A stretch of 64,000 bases of DNA from Chryseobacterium flavum (GTDB lineage Bacteria > Bacteroidota > Bacteroidia > Flavobacteriales > Weeksellaceae), in assembly GCF_003385595.1 (NCBI RefSeq), contig NZ_QNUE01000010.1, positions 86,228 through 150,227 of the forward strand, read 5' to 3'. Every line of letters starts with the position of its first letter. The stretch's first letter is position 1. This document shows positions 41,247 to 51,081 of the stretch, one piece after another. Position numbers and translations under genes: made by a program. The notes under the pieces were generated by a model. It was not told the origin of the DNA. It did not search any database and saw nothing but the letters and a program-made list of their open reading frames with translations.

Positions 41247-42641
41247 ATGTTTTCAGCACAAACCTATCAAAACAGAAGATCTGTATTAAAAAATAATATG
41301 ACGGATGGAATATTATTGTTTCTGGGAAATATAGAGAATCCCGTAAATTTCGAACACAATCCTTATTATTTCCGTCAGGACAGCACCTACCTTTATTATT
41401 TCGGAATTCAGGAACCCCGGATTGCAGCTATTATTGATATTGATGAAAATAAGACCATCGTTTTCGGAGATGAATTAAGCATAGATGATATTGTATGGAT
41501 GGGAAGGCAGGAAACACTTAAAGAGAAAAGCCTGAAATCAGGAGTGGAAGAAACTTTACCATATGCAGAGTTATCACAATACCTGCAAAAGGCACAGTCT
41601 TCAGGAAGAAAGATCCATTATCTTCCACCATATCAGTCTTTCAATAAAATTTTACTCTCTGATCTTCTCGGAATCAGAATAGCTGGTCTGCAGCCTTCAG
41701 TGGAAATGATCAAAGCCATCGTAAAACAACGTTCGATAAAAGAAGCCCGGGAAATTGCAGAAATAGAAAAGGCGGTGAATGTATCTAATGACATGCACCT
41801 GCTGGCAATGCGTACTGCCAGACCTGGAATAAAAGAGTATGAGGTGGCCAATGCCATCCAGTATCTCGCAGCCAATAGAGAATGTCAGATGTCTTATCCA
41901 CCCATTGTCACCATTAACGGAGGTATACTCCACAATCATTACCGTCTCAATACACTGAAAGAGGGAGATCTTTTCCTCAATGATTCCGGTGCTGAAACTG
42001 CAATGGGATATGCAGGAGACCTGACCAGGACATTTCCTGTCAGCAAGACATTTACTGCAAAACAAAAGGAAATGTATGAAGTAGTTCTGAATGCCTTTAA
42101 TAATGCCCAACAGCTTCTGAAGCCGGGGATCCGTTTCAAAGATATTCACCTGAAAGCATCACAGCATCTGGTAGAAGGCCTTGTAGATCTTGGGCTGATG
42201 AAAGGAAATCCTGAAGAAGCCGTAAAAAACCATGCCCATACCTTGTTTTTCCAATGCGGACTGGGGCATATGATGGGATTGGATGTTCATGATATGGAAG
42301 ATCTTGGAGAACAATATATCGGGTATACTGAAGAAGAACCAAAAGATACCAAAACTTTTGGTCTTAAATCCTTACGTCTGGGCAAAGCCTTAGAATCAGG
42401 ATTTGTAGTGACCGTGGAACCCGGTATCTATATGATCCCCGAGCTGATTGACATCTGGCAGGCGGAAAATAAAAATGCAGACTTTATTAATTATGATAAA
42501 GTCAATGAATACCGGAATTTCGGAGGAATCCGTGTAGAAGATAATTTCCTGATCACCGATGAAGGATACAGGCTTCTGGGGAACGGACTGATCAAAACAG
42601 TGGAAGAAATTGAAAATTACAGAGCGGAACATTTAGCTTAA
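41247..42641 (+). CDS. Xaa-Pro aminopeptidase (aminopeptidase P, M24B)
   Basis: This 464-residue two-domain metallopeptidase releases an N-terminal residue before proline. After the creatinase-like N-domain (FEHNPYYFRQDSTYLYYFG), the pita-bread domain holds the metal ligands: Asp in LFLNDSGAE, Asp in GYAGDLTRTFP, His in GLGHMMGLDVHDM, Glu in VTVEPGIYM and Glu in GGIRVEDNFLI. There is no signal peptide, so it acts in the cytoplasm. It precedes the DPP IV gene by 14 bp; together they could degrade proline-containing peptides. Confidence 0.93.
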   Translation: MFSAQTYQNRRSVLKNNMTDGILLFLGNIENPVNFEHNPYYFRQDSTYLYYFGIQEPRIAAIIDIDENKTIVFGDELSIDDIVWMGRQETLKEKSLKSGVEETLPYAELSQYLQKAQSSGRKIHYLPPYQSFNKILLSDLLGIRIAGLQPSVEMIKAIVKQRSIKEAREIAEIEKAVNVSNDMHLLAMRTARPGIKEYEVANAIQYLAANRECQMSYPPIVTINGGILHNHYRLNTLKEGDLFLNDSGAETAMGYAGDLTRTFPVSKTFTAKQKEMYEVVLNAFNNAQQLLKPGIRFKDIHLKASQHLVEGLVDLGLMKGNPEEAVKNHAHTLFFQCGLGHMMGLDVHDMEDLGEQYIGYTEEEPKDTKTFGLKSLRLGKALESGFVVTVEPGIYMIPELIDIWQAENKNADFINYDKVNEYRNFGGIRVEDNFLITDEGYRLLGNGLIKTVEEIENYRAEHLA

Positions 42642-42655
42642 TTCCAATAGTATCT

Positions 42656-44827
42656 ATGAAGAATATTAAAAAAATAACGGTCATTGCATTATATTTCCTG
42701 TGCCTGTCTCCATTGGCTGCCCAAAAAACCCAATGGACCCCTGATGGAAACGCCTATTATTCCTTTACCAAAAACGGCATTGAAATCGTTGATGTCCTGA
42801 AAACCGGAAAAGATCAGACTTTTTTAAGCAGTAATGAATTAATTCCTTCCGGAAGTTCTGCGCCTTTGCAGGTACAAAGTTTTCAAGTATCTCCGGACGG
42901 TAAAAGTTTACTGCTTTTTACCAATACAAAGAAAGTATGGAGGGATAATACACGGGGAGATTACTGGATTTTTGATAAGAACAGCAAAAAACTGACTCAG
43001 CTTGGGAAAAGCCTGCCTTCAGCGTCCTTGATGTTTGCCAAATTCTCTCCGGATGGCAAAAAAGCTGCGTATGTTTCCGGACATAATATTTATATTGAAG
43101 ACCTTTCGGACAACCAGCTTACTAAAATTACTTCTGATGGTACAGACCGGATAATCAATGGCACTTTTGACTGGGCTTATGAAGAAGAATTTGGCACACA
43201 GGATGGCTTCAGGTGGTCTCCGGACGGAAGCAAAATTGCCTACTGGAAACTGGATGCACGAGGTACTAAAAACTTTCTGATGATCAATAACACTGATAGC
43301 CTGTACTCTTTTACGGTTCCTGTAGAATATCCTAAAGTAGGTGAAAATCCTTCAGGATGCAGCATCTGGTTTTATGATCTGGCTTCTAAATCTTCAAAGA
43401 AAGCAAATATTGAAGGAGATGAAGTACAAAACTATATTCCCAGAATGGAATGGGTACTCGATTCTAAATCAGTGATCCTTCAGCAACTGAACAGAAAACA
43501 GAACCAAAGTAAAATTATTGTGTCTGATGCCCGTACCGGAAACAGCAAAACCATCCATACGGAAACAGATGCAGCATGGATTGATATAAAATCACGCTGG
43601 AATGACAATGATCCGGGCGGCTGGGACTGGATTGACAATGGTAAGGAATTCCTGTGGCTTTCTGAAAAAGACGGATGGAGGCACATTTATAAAATTGACA
43701 TGAACGGAAAAGAAACCCTTATCACAAAGGATAATTTTGATGTGATAAAACCGGAGTTTTTTGATGTTCCCAACAAACTGATCTACTTTTTGGCTTCCCC
43801 TGATAATGCAGCCCAGAAATATCTGTACAAAGTAAGTATGAAAGGAGGAAAAGCACAAAGGATAACTCCTCAGGCTTATTCAGGGTCTAACCAGTATATG
43901 GTATCACCCAACGGGAAAATTGCCATGTTTAATAACAGCAGTGTTAATGCCCGTTCAATAGGAGCCGTAGTATCCCTTCCGGATCATAAAGAGCTTGTAC
44001 CTGCCAAAAGGACAGAAAAAGCTGCCCCTTCAAAACCTAAAGCGGAATTTTTCCAGGTTACAACCCAGGATGGAGTTACCCTGGACGGATGGGTCGTAAA
44101 GCCTAAAAACTTTGATCCGGGGAAAAAATATCCAATCGTTTTTACAGTATATGGAGAACCGGGATCACAAACCGTAACAGATAATTTCTACACAGGCTGG
44201 AACTATTTATATACAGGTGACATGGCTGAAGACGGCTATTTGTATGTTTCTCTTGAAAACCGCGGAACACCTGCTCCAAAGGGACGTGAATGGAGAAAAT
44301 CTATTTATCGTAAAATAGGACAGCTGAATATCCGTGATCAGGCTATGGGGGCTAAAGCCTTATTTGCAAAATGGCCGTATATTGATACATCAAGAGTGGC
44401 TGTATGGGGCTGGAGTGGCGGAGGTTCATCTACCCTGAACCTTTTAGGACAATATCCTGACATATACCAGACGGGAATTGCGATTGCCCCGGTTGCCAAC
44501 CAGTTATTCTACGATAATATCTATCAGGAGCGTTATATGGGTCTTCCTCAGGAGAACAGAGAAGATTTTGTTAATGGTTCTCCTCTCGCCTATGCTAAAA
44601 ATTTAAAAGGAAACCTTTTACTGGTTCACGGCACAGGTGATGATAATGTACATTACCAGAATACAGAAGTGTATATTAATGAGCTGGTAAAGTACAACAA
44701 ACAGTTTCAGCTGATGTCTTATCCCAACCGTACGCATTCCATCAGCGAAGGTGAAGGAACTTCTCAACATCTGGCCACAATGTTTACAAAATACTTAAAA
44801 GAACATTGTCCTCCGGGAGGAAGATAA
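42656..44827 (+). CDS. S9B prolyl dipeptidyl peptidase (DPP IV-like)
   Basis: This 723-residue protein has a signal peptide (IALYFLCLSPLAAQ), a beta-propeller with repeated SPDGK-type blades, and a C-terminal alpha/beta hydrolase. The catalytic serine is in GWSGGGSST near residue 586, the aspartate in VHGTGDDNVHY and the histidine in NRTHSI. The DWAYEEEFGTQDGF motif is the substrate-amine-binding Glu-Glu pair of DPP IV. It removes Xaa-Pro dipeptides in the periplasm and is probably co-transcribed with the aminopeptidase P gene. Confidence 0.94.
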   Translation: MKNIKKITVIALYFLCLSPLAAQKTQWTPDGNAYYSFTKNGIEIVDVLKTGKDQTFLSSNELIPSGSSAPLQVQSFQVSPDGKSLLLFTNTKKVWRDNTRGDYWIFDKNSKKLTQLGKSLPSASLMFAKFSPDGKKAAYVSGHNIYIEDLSDNQLTKITSDGTDRIINGTFDWAYEEEFGTQDGFRWSPDGSKIAYWKLDARGTKNFLMINNTDSLYSFTVPVEYPKVGENPSGCSIWFYDLASKSSKKANIEGDEVQNYIPRMEWVLDSKSVILQQLNRKQNQSKIIVSDARTGNSKTIHTETDAAWIDIKSRWNDNDPGGWDWIDNGKEFLWLSEKDGWRHIYKIDMNGKETLITKDNFDVIKPEFFDVPNKLIYFLASPDNAAQKYLYKVSMKGGKAQRITPQAYSGSNQYMVSPNGKIAMFNNSSVNARSIGAVVSLPDHKELVPAKRTEKAAPSKPKAEFFQVTTQDGVTLDGWVVKPKNFDPGKKYPIVFTVYGEPGSQTVTDNFYTGWNYLYTGDMAEDGYLYVSLENRGTPAPKGREWRKSIYRKIGQLNIRDQAMGAKALFAKWPYIDTSRVAVWGWSGGGSSTLNLLGQYPDIYQTGIAIAPVANQLFYDNIYQERYMGLPQENREDFVNGSPLAYAKNLKGNLLLVHGTGDDNVHYQNTEVYINELVKYNKQFQLMSYPNRTHSISEGEGTSQHLATMFTKYLKEHCPPGGR

Positions 44828-44834
44828 AACCTAT

Positions 44835-44866
44835 AAAAGTCTCACCATCATGTGGGACTTTTTTTG
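44835..44866 (+). terminator. Terminator after DPP IV gene
   Basis: AAAGTCTCAC and GTGGGACTTT pair (one G-T) around a 6-base loop, followed by a T-run. It lies 8 bp after the DPP IV stop. Confidence 0.8.
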
Positions 44867-44913
44867 TACTGTTTATACAGGTTGGAAATAAAATATATCC
44901 TGTAAAATAAAAA

Positions 44914-44931
44914 TCCCCGGGAATCCGGGGA
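44914..44931. other. GC-rich hairpin of unclear role
   Basis: TCCCCGG and CCGGGGA form a 7-bp stem with a GAAT loop, preceded by AAAA and followed by a G-rich run. The T-tract is only on the - strand, although no - strand gene reads into it from the right (the next gene is on + at 45128). It could be part of a structured RNA. Confidence 0.4.
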
Positions 44932-45094
44932 ATAGGGGGCGTCAAAACCTATATTTTATATAGTAGTGTGAAATGATGTTGATCTCAAAACAACAATGAA
45001 TATGCCAATTTAATCACTATACAATGAAATCTGTAGTTTTGTGGTATCTTTTTTATCCGGCTTAAAATCACCACTTTTTAATTGAAAATATCAT

Positions 45095-45102
45095 TATTTT
45101 TG
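45095..45102 (+). promoter_or_regulatory. -7 promoter element of DNA glycosylase gene
   Basis: TATTTTTG fits TAnnTTTG and lies 26 bp upstream of the TTG start at 45128. No exact -33 element was seen. Confidence 0.4.
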
Positions 45103-45127
45103 AGCAAGAAATGCTAAAGCCCATAAT

Positions 45128-45730
45128 TTGAAACTACCACTCTCCTATTACTCCAATCAGGATGTACTTTTCCTCGCCCGGAATCTGCTGGGGAAAGTAC
45201 TTTTTACCGAAATCAACGGTGATATTACCGGAGGGATCATTGTAGAAACTGAAGCCTATTCAGGAGTCCGGGATAAGGCTTCACATGCTTACGGAGGCAG
45301 ACGGACAGACCGGACTGAGCCCCTGTATAGTCATGGCGGTGTCTCCTATGTGTATTTATGCTATGGAATACATCACCTGTTTAATATTGTAACTTCTGTA
45401 CAGGATGAGCCTCATGCCGTACTGATCAGGGCCATTGAACCCTTCATCGGAAAAGACATTATGGAGCACAGACGCAATATGCCATCATCCAAAGGAGCAA
45501 TATCTTCAGGTCCGGGTTCTCTCGCCAAAGCACTGGGAATTGATAAATCCTTTAATAAAAAGAGCCTGACCGGAGAAGAAATATGGATTGAAGATCATGG
45601 AATCAGCTATTCTCCGGAAGAAATAGAAGCAGGTCCCCGTGTAGGAGTTTCCTACGCACAGGAAGACGCTTTTTTACCCTGGAGGTTTTGGGTAAAAGGA
45701 AATAAATATGTGAGTAAGTATAAGCCGTAA
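45128..45730 (+). CDS. 3-methyladenine DNA glycosylase (AAG/MPG family)
   Basis: This 200-residue enzyme of the AAG family excises alkylated purines. Visible are the N-terminal ARNLLGKVLF, the IIVETEAYSG motif whose glutamate activates water, the SHAYGGRRTDRTEPLY loop, the YVYLCYGIHHLFN intercalating-tyrosine region and SSGPGSLAKALGI. The start is TTG: the only ATG close upstream is out of frame, and MKLPLSYYSNQD from the TTG is a family-like N-terminus. A hairpin terminator shared with the - strand lipoprotein gene follows. Confidence 0.93.
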   Translation: MKLPLSYYSNQDVLFLARNLLGKVLFTEINGDITGGIIVETEAYSGVRDKASHAYGGRRTDRTEPLYSHGGVSYVYLCYGIHHLFNIVTSVQDEPHAVLIRAIEPFIGKDIMEHRRNMPSSKGAISSGPGSLAKALGIDKSFNKKSLTGEEIWIEDHGISYSPEEIEAGPRVGVSYAQEDAFLPWRFWVKGNKYVSKYKP

Positions 45731-45741
45731 TGCATAAAAAA

Positions 45742-45772
45742 TGGCTTAAGATTATCACTAATCATTAAGCCA
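45742..45772. terminator. Bidirectional terminator between glycosylase and lipoprotein genes
   Basis: TGGCTTAA and TTAAGCCA form a perfect 8-bp stem with a loop of 15 bases. A-runs precede it and T-rich sequence follows, so it can serve both convergent genes. Confidence 0.65.
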
Positions 45773-45817
45773 ACTATTATTCAACATTGGAATAATAAAC
45801 CAACCTCATTATATGTA

Positions 45818-46243
45818 TTATTGTTTTTCTCCTTCAAAATAAAACCTAACATCGCTTTCTGCTGTTTTCTGGGTATAGATCTGCAATGATTTTGTTGAAA
45901 TTATATAATTGAAATTCCCCTGGCTGTCACTGCCTGAAACTCCCACACCTGCAGAATTGCTGACATTAATTGTTTTAGGGGTAGCCACTGAATATGCTTC
46001 CCCGCCCTTCGGCTGTACTTTAACATGGGAGTCATCAATTTTTGATACATTAACAATTGCATTGTAATAATCCACCCCTTCAATTTTCATAGTTCCCTTA
46101 AAGGTTCCGGTAGCAATATCAATTCCGTGCTGAGCAGGAGCCGGATCATCATCATCACTATTTTTGCAGCTGAAGAAAATGTTACCCACAACCAGCATTA
46201 AAAAAAAACTACTCATAAGTTTTGAAATTCCGATTACTTTCAT
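45818..46243 (-). CDS. Small lipoprotein of unknown function
   Basis: This 141-residue protein has a lipoprotein signal ending IFFSC, with the acylated cysteine followed by KNSDDDDPAP, a flexible acidic linker. The mature domain is beta-rich (GTFKGTMKIEGVDYYNAIV), then HVKVQPKGGEAYSV and VRFYFEGE near the end. This pattern resembles small beta-sandwich lipoproteins of the outer-membrane periplasmic leaflet. A hairpin separates it from the SusD gene upstream, so it may have its own promoter. Function is unknown. Confidence 0.8.
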   Translation of the reverse strand: MKVIGISKLMSSFFLMLVVGNIFFSCKNSDDDDPAPAQHGIDIATGTFKGTMKIEGVDYYNAIVNVSKIDDSHVKVQPKGGEAYSVATPKTINVSNSAGVGVSGSDSQGNFNYIISTKSLQIYTQKTAESDVRFYFEGEKQ

Positions 46244-46360
46244 AATTCTATATTTATTATTTACAGTTCAAAGATGTGCAAATGAGCCGGAGCCCCGAAA
46301 AAAAGTCTACCAAAAGACAATTCTTATCTATCAACCGCTTTTCTGGGAACCCATATAAAA

Positions 46361-46384
46361 AAGCCTGCATCGTAATACAGGCTT
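46361..46384 (-). terminator. Terminator of SusC/SusD operon
   Basis: AAGCCTG and CAGGCTT form a 7-bp stem with a 10-base loop. The A-run just before it on + gives a T-tract on the - strand, 112 bp after the SusD stop. Confidence 0.7.
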
Positions 46385-46495
46385 AGGGATACAAAATAAC
46401 TGTTATGAAAAAAATAAACTATTTAAGAATATTAAAGTCCTTTAATTCATCTATTTAACCATTGGATATTAAATGATTTTTACGAGTATACTTAT

Positions 46496-47935
46496 TTAAT
46501 GAACATCCCAGAATACTTTAGTAGTAAGCTTATCTCCCCCGATGGCAGTGGCAGCTTTATTATAATTTGCGCCGTTGGTAGTAGCTTCCAATGTTGGATA
46601 CTGCAGCCTTACCGGTACTTTTCCTCCGGCATTTGCAATGGCGGTAGGCGGAGCCTGTAAGGCGGGATAGTCAAGACGCCGGTAAAAATTCCAGGATACT
46701 ACAGGCTGATTATACATTGCGACCCATGCCTGCTCTCCGATAGATTTTTTCCAGTTTGCTGCATTATATGCATGATCCTGCAGGTAGTTCTGGGCATCCT
46801 GGGATGAAATTCCCCATTCCTGAAATGAAGCCAGAACAGCAGTATTATATAATGGTGCTGGGCTTCCGCCAATTCCAAACCGTGCAGCCGCCTCAGCCAG
46901 ATAAAATGCTACTTCTGTAGAAGTGATAAGATTTCCGGCAGTCTCCGGAGTATAGGCAAAAATTCCGGGTGCTGAAAAATCAGAAAAAATTCCGGGAAGA
47001 CCTATGACCTGGCCGATATAAACCCCGTCCACATCCTGAAAGTATTTGGAAACTCTGGGATCAGAAGTCGTATTGAGATAATCTATGAATGGTTTTCCTC
47101 CAAAGAAATCGTTTCGCCCGCTATTCACAAGGTTTTCATACAACGGGTTAAAATTAGGAGTTTCCGTCTGGTATCTGAAAACAGCATTCTGAGATTGATC
47201 AGTAATTACTCCTCCGGCAATGGCAGCATTGATGGTGGATTGGGCAAGACCGGGATTCACATCTGAAACAGCAATTCCCAGCTTTAAAAGAAGTGAATTT
47301 CCGAATTTTTTCCATTTTCCTATATCCCCTCTGTAAAGAATATCTCCGGGACCAAAAGTTCCTTCCCCCTCCTGAAGATGCTGAACATCAGTTTTTACAC
47401 GGGTGATCAGGCTCTCATAGATCTTGGCATCATCATCATAAACAGGAAGCGGGAATTTCGCATTATTCAGTGCCTGGGTATATGGGATATCTCCGAATGT
47501 ATCGACCAGGGTCTGAAATGTATAGACCATCAGAAGGTCTATAATTGCCATCTGATTCTGTTTTTTTGCAGGCCATGTACTGATCTCCGAAGCACCGGGC
47601 TGATATTGTTCCAGCAGTTCTTTAGCTTTATTCAGGTTGTTCAGCACATTTACATACGTATCTGCCCAGACAGTATTAGAAACATTTCTTGCAGTAAAAT
47701 TATAATTGCTTTCACTTACATAAGTGACCTCCTGCCAATATTGCATGGTAAGGCGGAAATTATTTTCGTTGACACTCGGAGTGGTCATATAATCACTCAA
47801 TTCTTTTTCAGCATATGTCAGAAGGGGCTCAGGAGCCATATCATAAGCAACACTCGGATCATCGTTTACACTGTCTGATGTACAGCCGGTTAGTATCAGT
47901 GCAAAAAAGGAACTTATTATAATGTAATTTTTCAT
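46496..47935 (-). CDS. SusD/RagB-family outer-membrane lipoprotein
   Basis: This 479-residue SusD-like protein (SusD-like_2 type) has a lipobox ending LTGC and TPR-like helices: LNNLNKAKELLEQYQ, FQTLVDTFGDIPYTQALN and YLAEAAARFGIGG. SusD lipoproteins sit on the outer-membrane surface and form the lid of a SusC transporter. It is 11 bp downstream of the SusC gene and surely works with it. No glycosidase gene is nearby, so the substrate is more likely a peptide or other small polymer. That is inference from absence. Confidence 0.92.
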   Translation of the reverse strand: MKNYIIISSFFALILTGCTSDSVNDDPSVAYDMAPEPLLTYAEKELSDYMTTPSVNENNFRLTMQYWQEVTYVSESNYNFTARNVSNTVWADTYVNVLNNLNKAKELLEQYQPGASEISTWPAKKQNQMAIIDLLMVYTFQTLVDTFGDIPYTQALNNAKFPLPVYDDDAKIYESLITRVKTDVQHLQEGEGTFGPGDILYRGDIGKWKKFGNSLLLKLGIAVSDVNPGLAQSTINAAIAGGVITDQSQNAVFRYQTETPNFNPLYENLVNSGRNDFFGGKPFIDYLNTTSDPRVSKYFQDVDGVYIGQVIGLPGIFSDFSAPGIFAYTPETAGNLITSTEVAFYLAEAAARFGIGGSPAPLYNTAVLASFQEWGISSQDAQNYLQDHAYNAANWKKSIGEQAWVAMYNQPVVSWNFYRRLDYPALQAPPTAIANAGGKVPVRLQYPTLEATTNGANYNKAATAIGGDKLTTKVFWDVH

Positions 47936-47946
47936 TGGGGTAGTTT

Positions 47947-50900
47947 TTAAAAATTAACTTTCAGATTGAATGCAAAATTTCTGGTTGATGGCATTACGCC
48001 TGATTGGTATCCCTGGATACTTCCTGAAGACAATCCCGCTTCCGGATCTGCAAAAGGAAGGTTTTTATGAATAATCCAAAGATTGCTGCCCGTAAGTCCC
48101 AGAGTAAGGCTCTGAATTCCTGTATTTTTCAAAAATTTGCTATTGTTGAAAGTATAGGATACCGATACCTGACGAAGTTTTATAAAACTCGCATCATAGA
48201 CAAAAGCAGCTACCGGGGGATCTGTTTCAAGTACCTGGCTGGACATCGAACGGTCAAGGCGTATGGTATTGGGAATATAATGTCCCGGATTATTAGGATC
48301 TTCCATAACTCCGGGTAAAATTACCCCTCCTCCGTTTTCAAGTGTGTTTCTGATAGGATTTCCCAGATCATTTAAACCTACCGAATCAGGATATAATCCG
48401 GTTCCATAGCCGTAATACTGATCCAGGGAAAATATTTTACCTCCTTTTTTCCAATCAATCTGAAAGCTTAAATTAAAATTTTTATAGGTGAAAGAATTGT
48501 TCAGTCCCGCTACAAAATCGGACTGAAAGCTTCCCAGGTTATGATTGCTGTCATCCGTATGAAGGTAAGCACCATTTGCACCTATAATCTTATTCCCGTT
48601 AGGATCATATACAAAATCCGCTCCCCAGATACTTCCATACTCTTCATTAAGAGGCGCATTAATGGTGATTCCTCCCTGCAATGAACCAATTGTAATGTTT
48701 TCAATTCCTTCACGCAAAGCAGTTACTTTTGTTTTAGGATTGGACCAGTTCATCATCATATCCCACGTAAAATGATCAGACTTTAAAGGCGTAATATTTA
48801 ATGACAATTCCAACCCTTTTGTCGTAAGTTCTCCCGTATTCTGAATTTTAGCTGCCGATCCGGTTGCCAGAGAAATAGGAAGCGGAAGAATCTGATCAAA
48901 GGCCTTATTTCTGAACCAGGCCAGATCAATCCCCAATCTGTTCTTGAAAAACTGAAGCTGGGTTCCTATTTCTAAATTCTTCAGTTTCTGTGGAAGAAGG
49001 TCTGCATTTCTTAATGTCGTATTATAAGCGTAAACAGGATTATTTCCAAAAGAAGCCTGAGCAATATACCGGTTTCTTAACTGATCTGCACTGGTATCCG
49101 AACCTACTTCTGCATAAGCCGCCCTGACCTTACCAAAACTTAACCATTGCTGCTTTAACAGGTTAGAAAACACAATACTTGCTGAAACAGATGGATAATA
49201 ATAGGTTTCTTTTCCTTTAGGTAATGCTGAAGACTGATCCCTTCTGAAAGTCCCTTCAATATAATACGTATTCTTATATCCAAGAGAAGCCTGAACAAAA
49301 GCTCCGTAAACATACTTTGTATTATCGGTAACAATAGGTTTGGCGGGCGTAGCTGCAGAATTGGAAATGGTATAGAGATCCGGGATATAAAGCCCTCCTG
49401 AAGTAGTCTGTGCATTGGAATAATTGGACTGGACATTGATATTACCTCCTAACAATGCCTGAATATTCAGATCTTCAGTAATATTCTTTTTATAGGTCGC
49501 TATCAGATCATAATTTGCTTCCGTAAAACGAAGGTTCGTAACGGCATAGCCAGATGGCTGTTCTATGGGATTAAAGCTGAAAAAAGCCGGAATAGATCCT
49601 ACAGCTCTTCTTTCTTCAGTGATCATGCTATATCCGTCAATTCCTACCCTTCCCAGTATATTGATATTCTTTGAAAGGTCATAGCTCAGGCTGAAATTCC
49701 CTGCAAAACGCTCCCGTTTGTCATTCTGATAATTCTTATACCGGGTAAAATAAGGATTATCCCAATAGGCAGGAAAAAGGATATCAGGCTCCTGTATATT
49801 CCAGGTATAGTTTTTATCAAAAGTTCTGAACAGGTATTTCTGATACTGGATATCAACATTGGTAGGCCACCATTGCCGGAAATTTCCCATAATATTATCC
49901 GTATAGCCTGTGGAATTCCTTCCTTTTGTACTTTGTGTAATATAGTTGGCAAAAATGGTTGCAGTAAGCTTATCCGTAATTTTATAAGAAGCATTCCCTC
50001 CAAAGTTATTTTTCAGTAAGGAAGAATTGGGCATAATATCAGTCGCATTGGTATTGGAATAGCTTAATCGGAATGTTGCTTTTTCATTTCCGCCGCTTAA
50101 CGAAATATTATTAACCTGATTAATGGCCTTTTCAAAAAAAGTGATAGGTCCGTTTTTTGCCATTACCCACGGGCTCTGCTTACCATAGTTTCTGGATCCG
50201 GGGATAAAGGCATCATATTGCCATACCATAAGGTTCGGATCATAAGGTGCTCCATAGGAAGCATCATGCCCGAATATCGCCATTGGCTGATTCTGGTAAA
50301 CGGCAAAAAGGTTTCCTAAATACCCTTGTCCGTATTGGGTCTGGTATTCAGGGAAAGTAGATTTGTCAACAGTTGAAACGGAAATACTTCCACTATATTC
50401 CAACCCTACACCCTGTGTATTTTTCTTTCCCTTTTTTGTGGTAATAATAACCGCTCCGTTTTGAGCTCTTGAGCCATATAAAGCAGTAGCCGCAGCCCCT
50501 TTTAATACGTTTACCGTTTCTATATCGTTGGGATTGATATCCGAAACAGGGCTTCCATAATCATAGCCTCCTCCACCATTCTGCTGAAATGCAGAATTGA
50601 TATTCCTGTTTATGATAGGAACACCATCCACTACAAAAAGAGCCTGATTATCGCCAAGTATAGATTTATACCCCCTGGAAACAGCATCTACTGATCCCCC
50701 GAAATTGGTCGACTGCCTGATCTCAAGACCAGCCACTTTTCCGGAAAGGTTATTCAGAAAATTGGTTGTAGGATTCTTGTTGATCTCATCTCCCTTTACT
50801 TCCTGTGTAGAATATCCAAGAGATTTTTTTTCCCTTTTTATTCCTAAAGCAGTAACAACGATCCCTTCAATATTCTGTGTGGTCAGGGTATCCTGCTTTC

Positions 50901-50973
50901 CCTGGCTGAAATATGCTTCACTTCCTATGAAAAAAGCAACTCCGGCACTTAATAGTTTTAACCGATATTTCAT
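47947..50973 (-). CDS. SusC/RagA-family TonB-linked outer-membrane transporter
   Basis: This 1008-residue transporter has a signal peptide (LSAGVAFFIGSEAYF), then the SusC plug without the carboxypeptidase-like N-domain (IEGIVVTALGIKREKKSLGY and the SGKVAGLEI, VDGVP, VLKGAAATALYGSRAQNG motifs) and a large beta-barrel ending in Phe (NFAFNLKVNF). TonB energy opens the pair with SusD to import bulky nutrients. It lies downstream of a LytTR two-component pair. Confidence 0.95.
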   Translation of the reverse strand: MKYRLKLLSAGVAFFIGSEAYFSQGKQDTLTTQNIEGIVVTALGIKREKKSLGYSTQEVKGDEINKNPTTNFLNNLSGKVAGLEIRQSTNFGGSVDAVSRGYKSILGDNQALFVVDGVPIINRNINSAFQQNGGGGYDYGSPVSDINPNDIETVNVLKGAAATALYGSRAQNGAVIITTKKGKKNTQGVGLEYSGSISVSTVDKSTFPEYQTQYGQGYLGNLFAVYQNQPMAIFGHDASYGAPYDPNLMVWQYDAFIPGSRNYGKQSPWVMAKNGPITFFEKAINQVNNISLSGGNEKATFRLSYSNTNATDIMPNSSLLKNNFGGNASYKITDKLTATIFANYITQSTKGRNSTGYTDNIMGNFRQWWPTNVDIQYQKYLFRTFDKNYTWNIQEPDILFPAYWDNPYFTRYKNYQNDKRERFAGNFSLSYDLSKNINILGRVGIDGYSMITEERRAVGSIPAFFSFNPIEQPSGYAVTNLRFTEANYDLIATYKKNITEDLNIQALLGGNINVQSNYSNAQTTSGGLYIPDLYTISNSAATPAKPIVTDNTKYVYGAFVQASLGYKNTYYIEGTFRRDQSSALPKGKETYYYPSVSASIVFSNLLKQQWLSFGKVRAAYAEVGSDTSADQLRNRYIAQASFGNNPVYAYNTTLRNADLLPQKLKNLEIGTQLQFFKNRLGIDLAWFRNKAFDQILPLPISLATGSAAKIQNTGELTTKGLELSLNITPLKSDHFTWDMMMNWSNPKTKVTALREGIENITIGSLQGGITINAPLNEEYGSIWGADFVYDPNGNKIIGANGAYLHTDDSNHNLGSFQSDFVAGLNNSFTYKNFNLSFQIDWKKGGKIFSLDQYYGYGTGLYPDSVGLNDLGNPIRNTLENGGGVILPGVMEDPNNPGHYIPNTIRLDRSMSSQVLETDPPVAAFVYDASFIKLRQVSVSYTFNNSKFLKNTGIQSLTLGLTGSNLWIIHKNLPFADPEAGLSSGSIQGYQSGVMPSTRNFAFNLKVNF

Positions 50974-51081
50974 AATTATTGATTTTTGTAAACTTGATTG
51001 TCTTCAAAATTCAATAATTAGTGAAGATTATGACCAACCAGGCCTATCAACAGCCTGATAACGTCTACTAAAAATCAAATG

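Noticed and set aside
47378..47878. Open + strand frame of 166 codons
   Set aside because: It lies antisense within the SusD gene and encodes low-complexity Ile/Cys/Phe-rich sequence.
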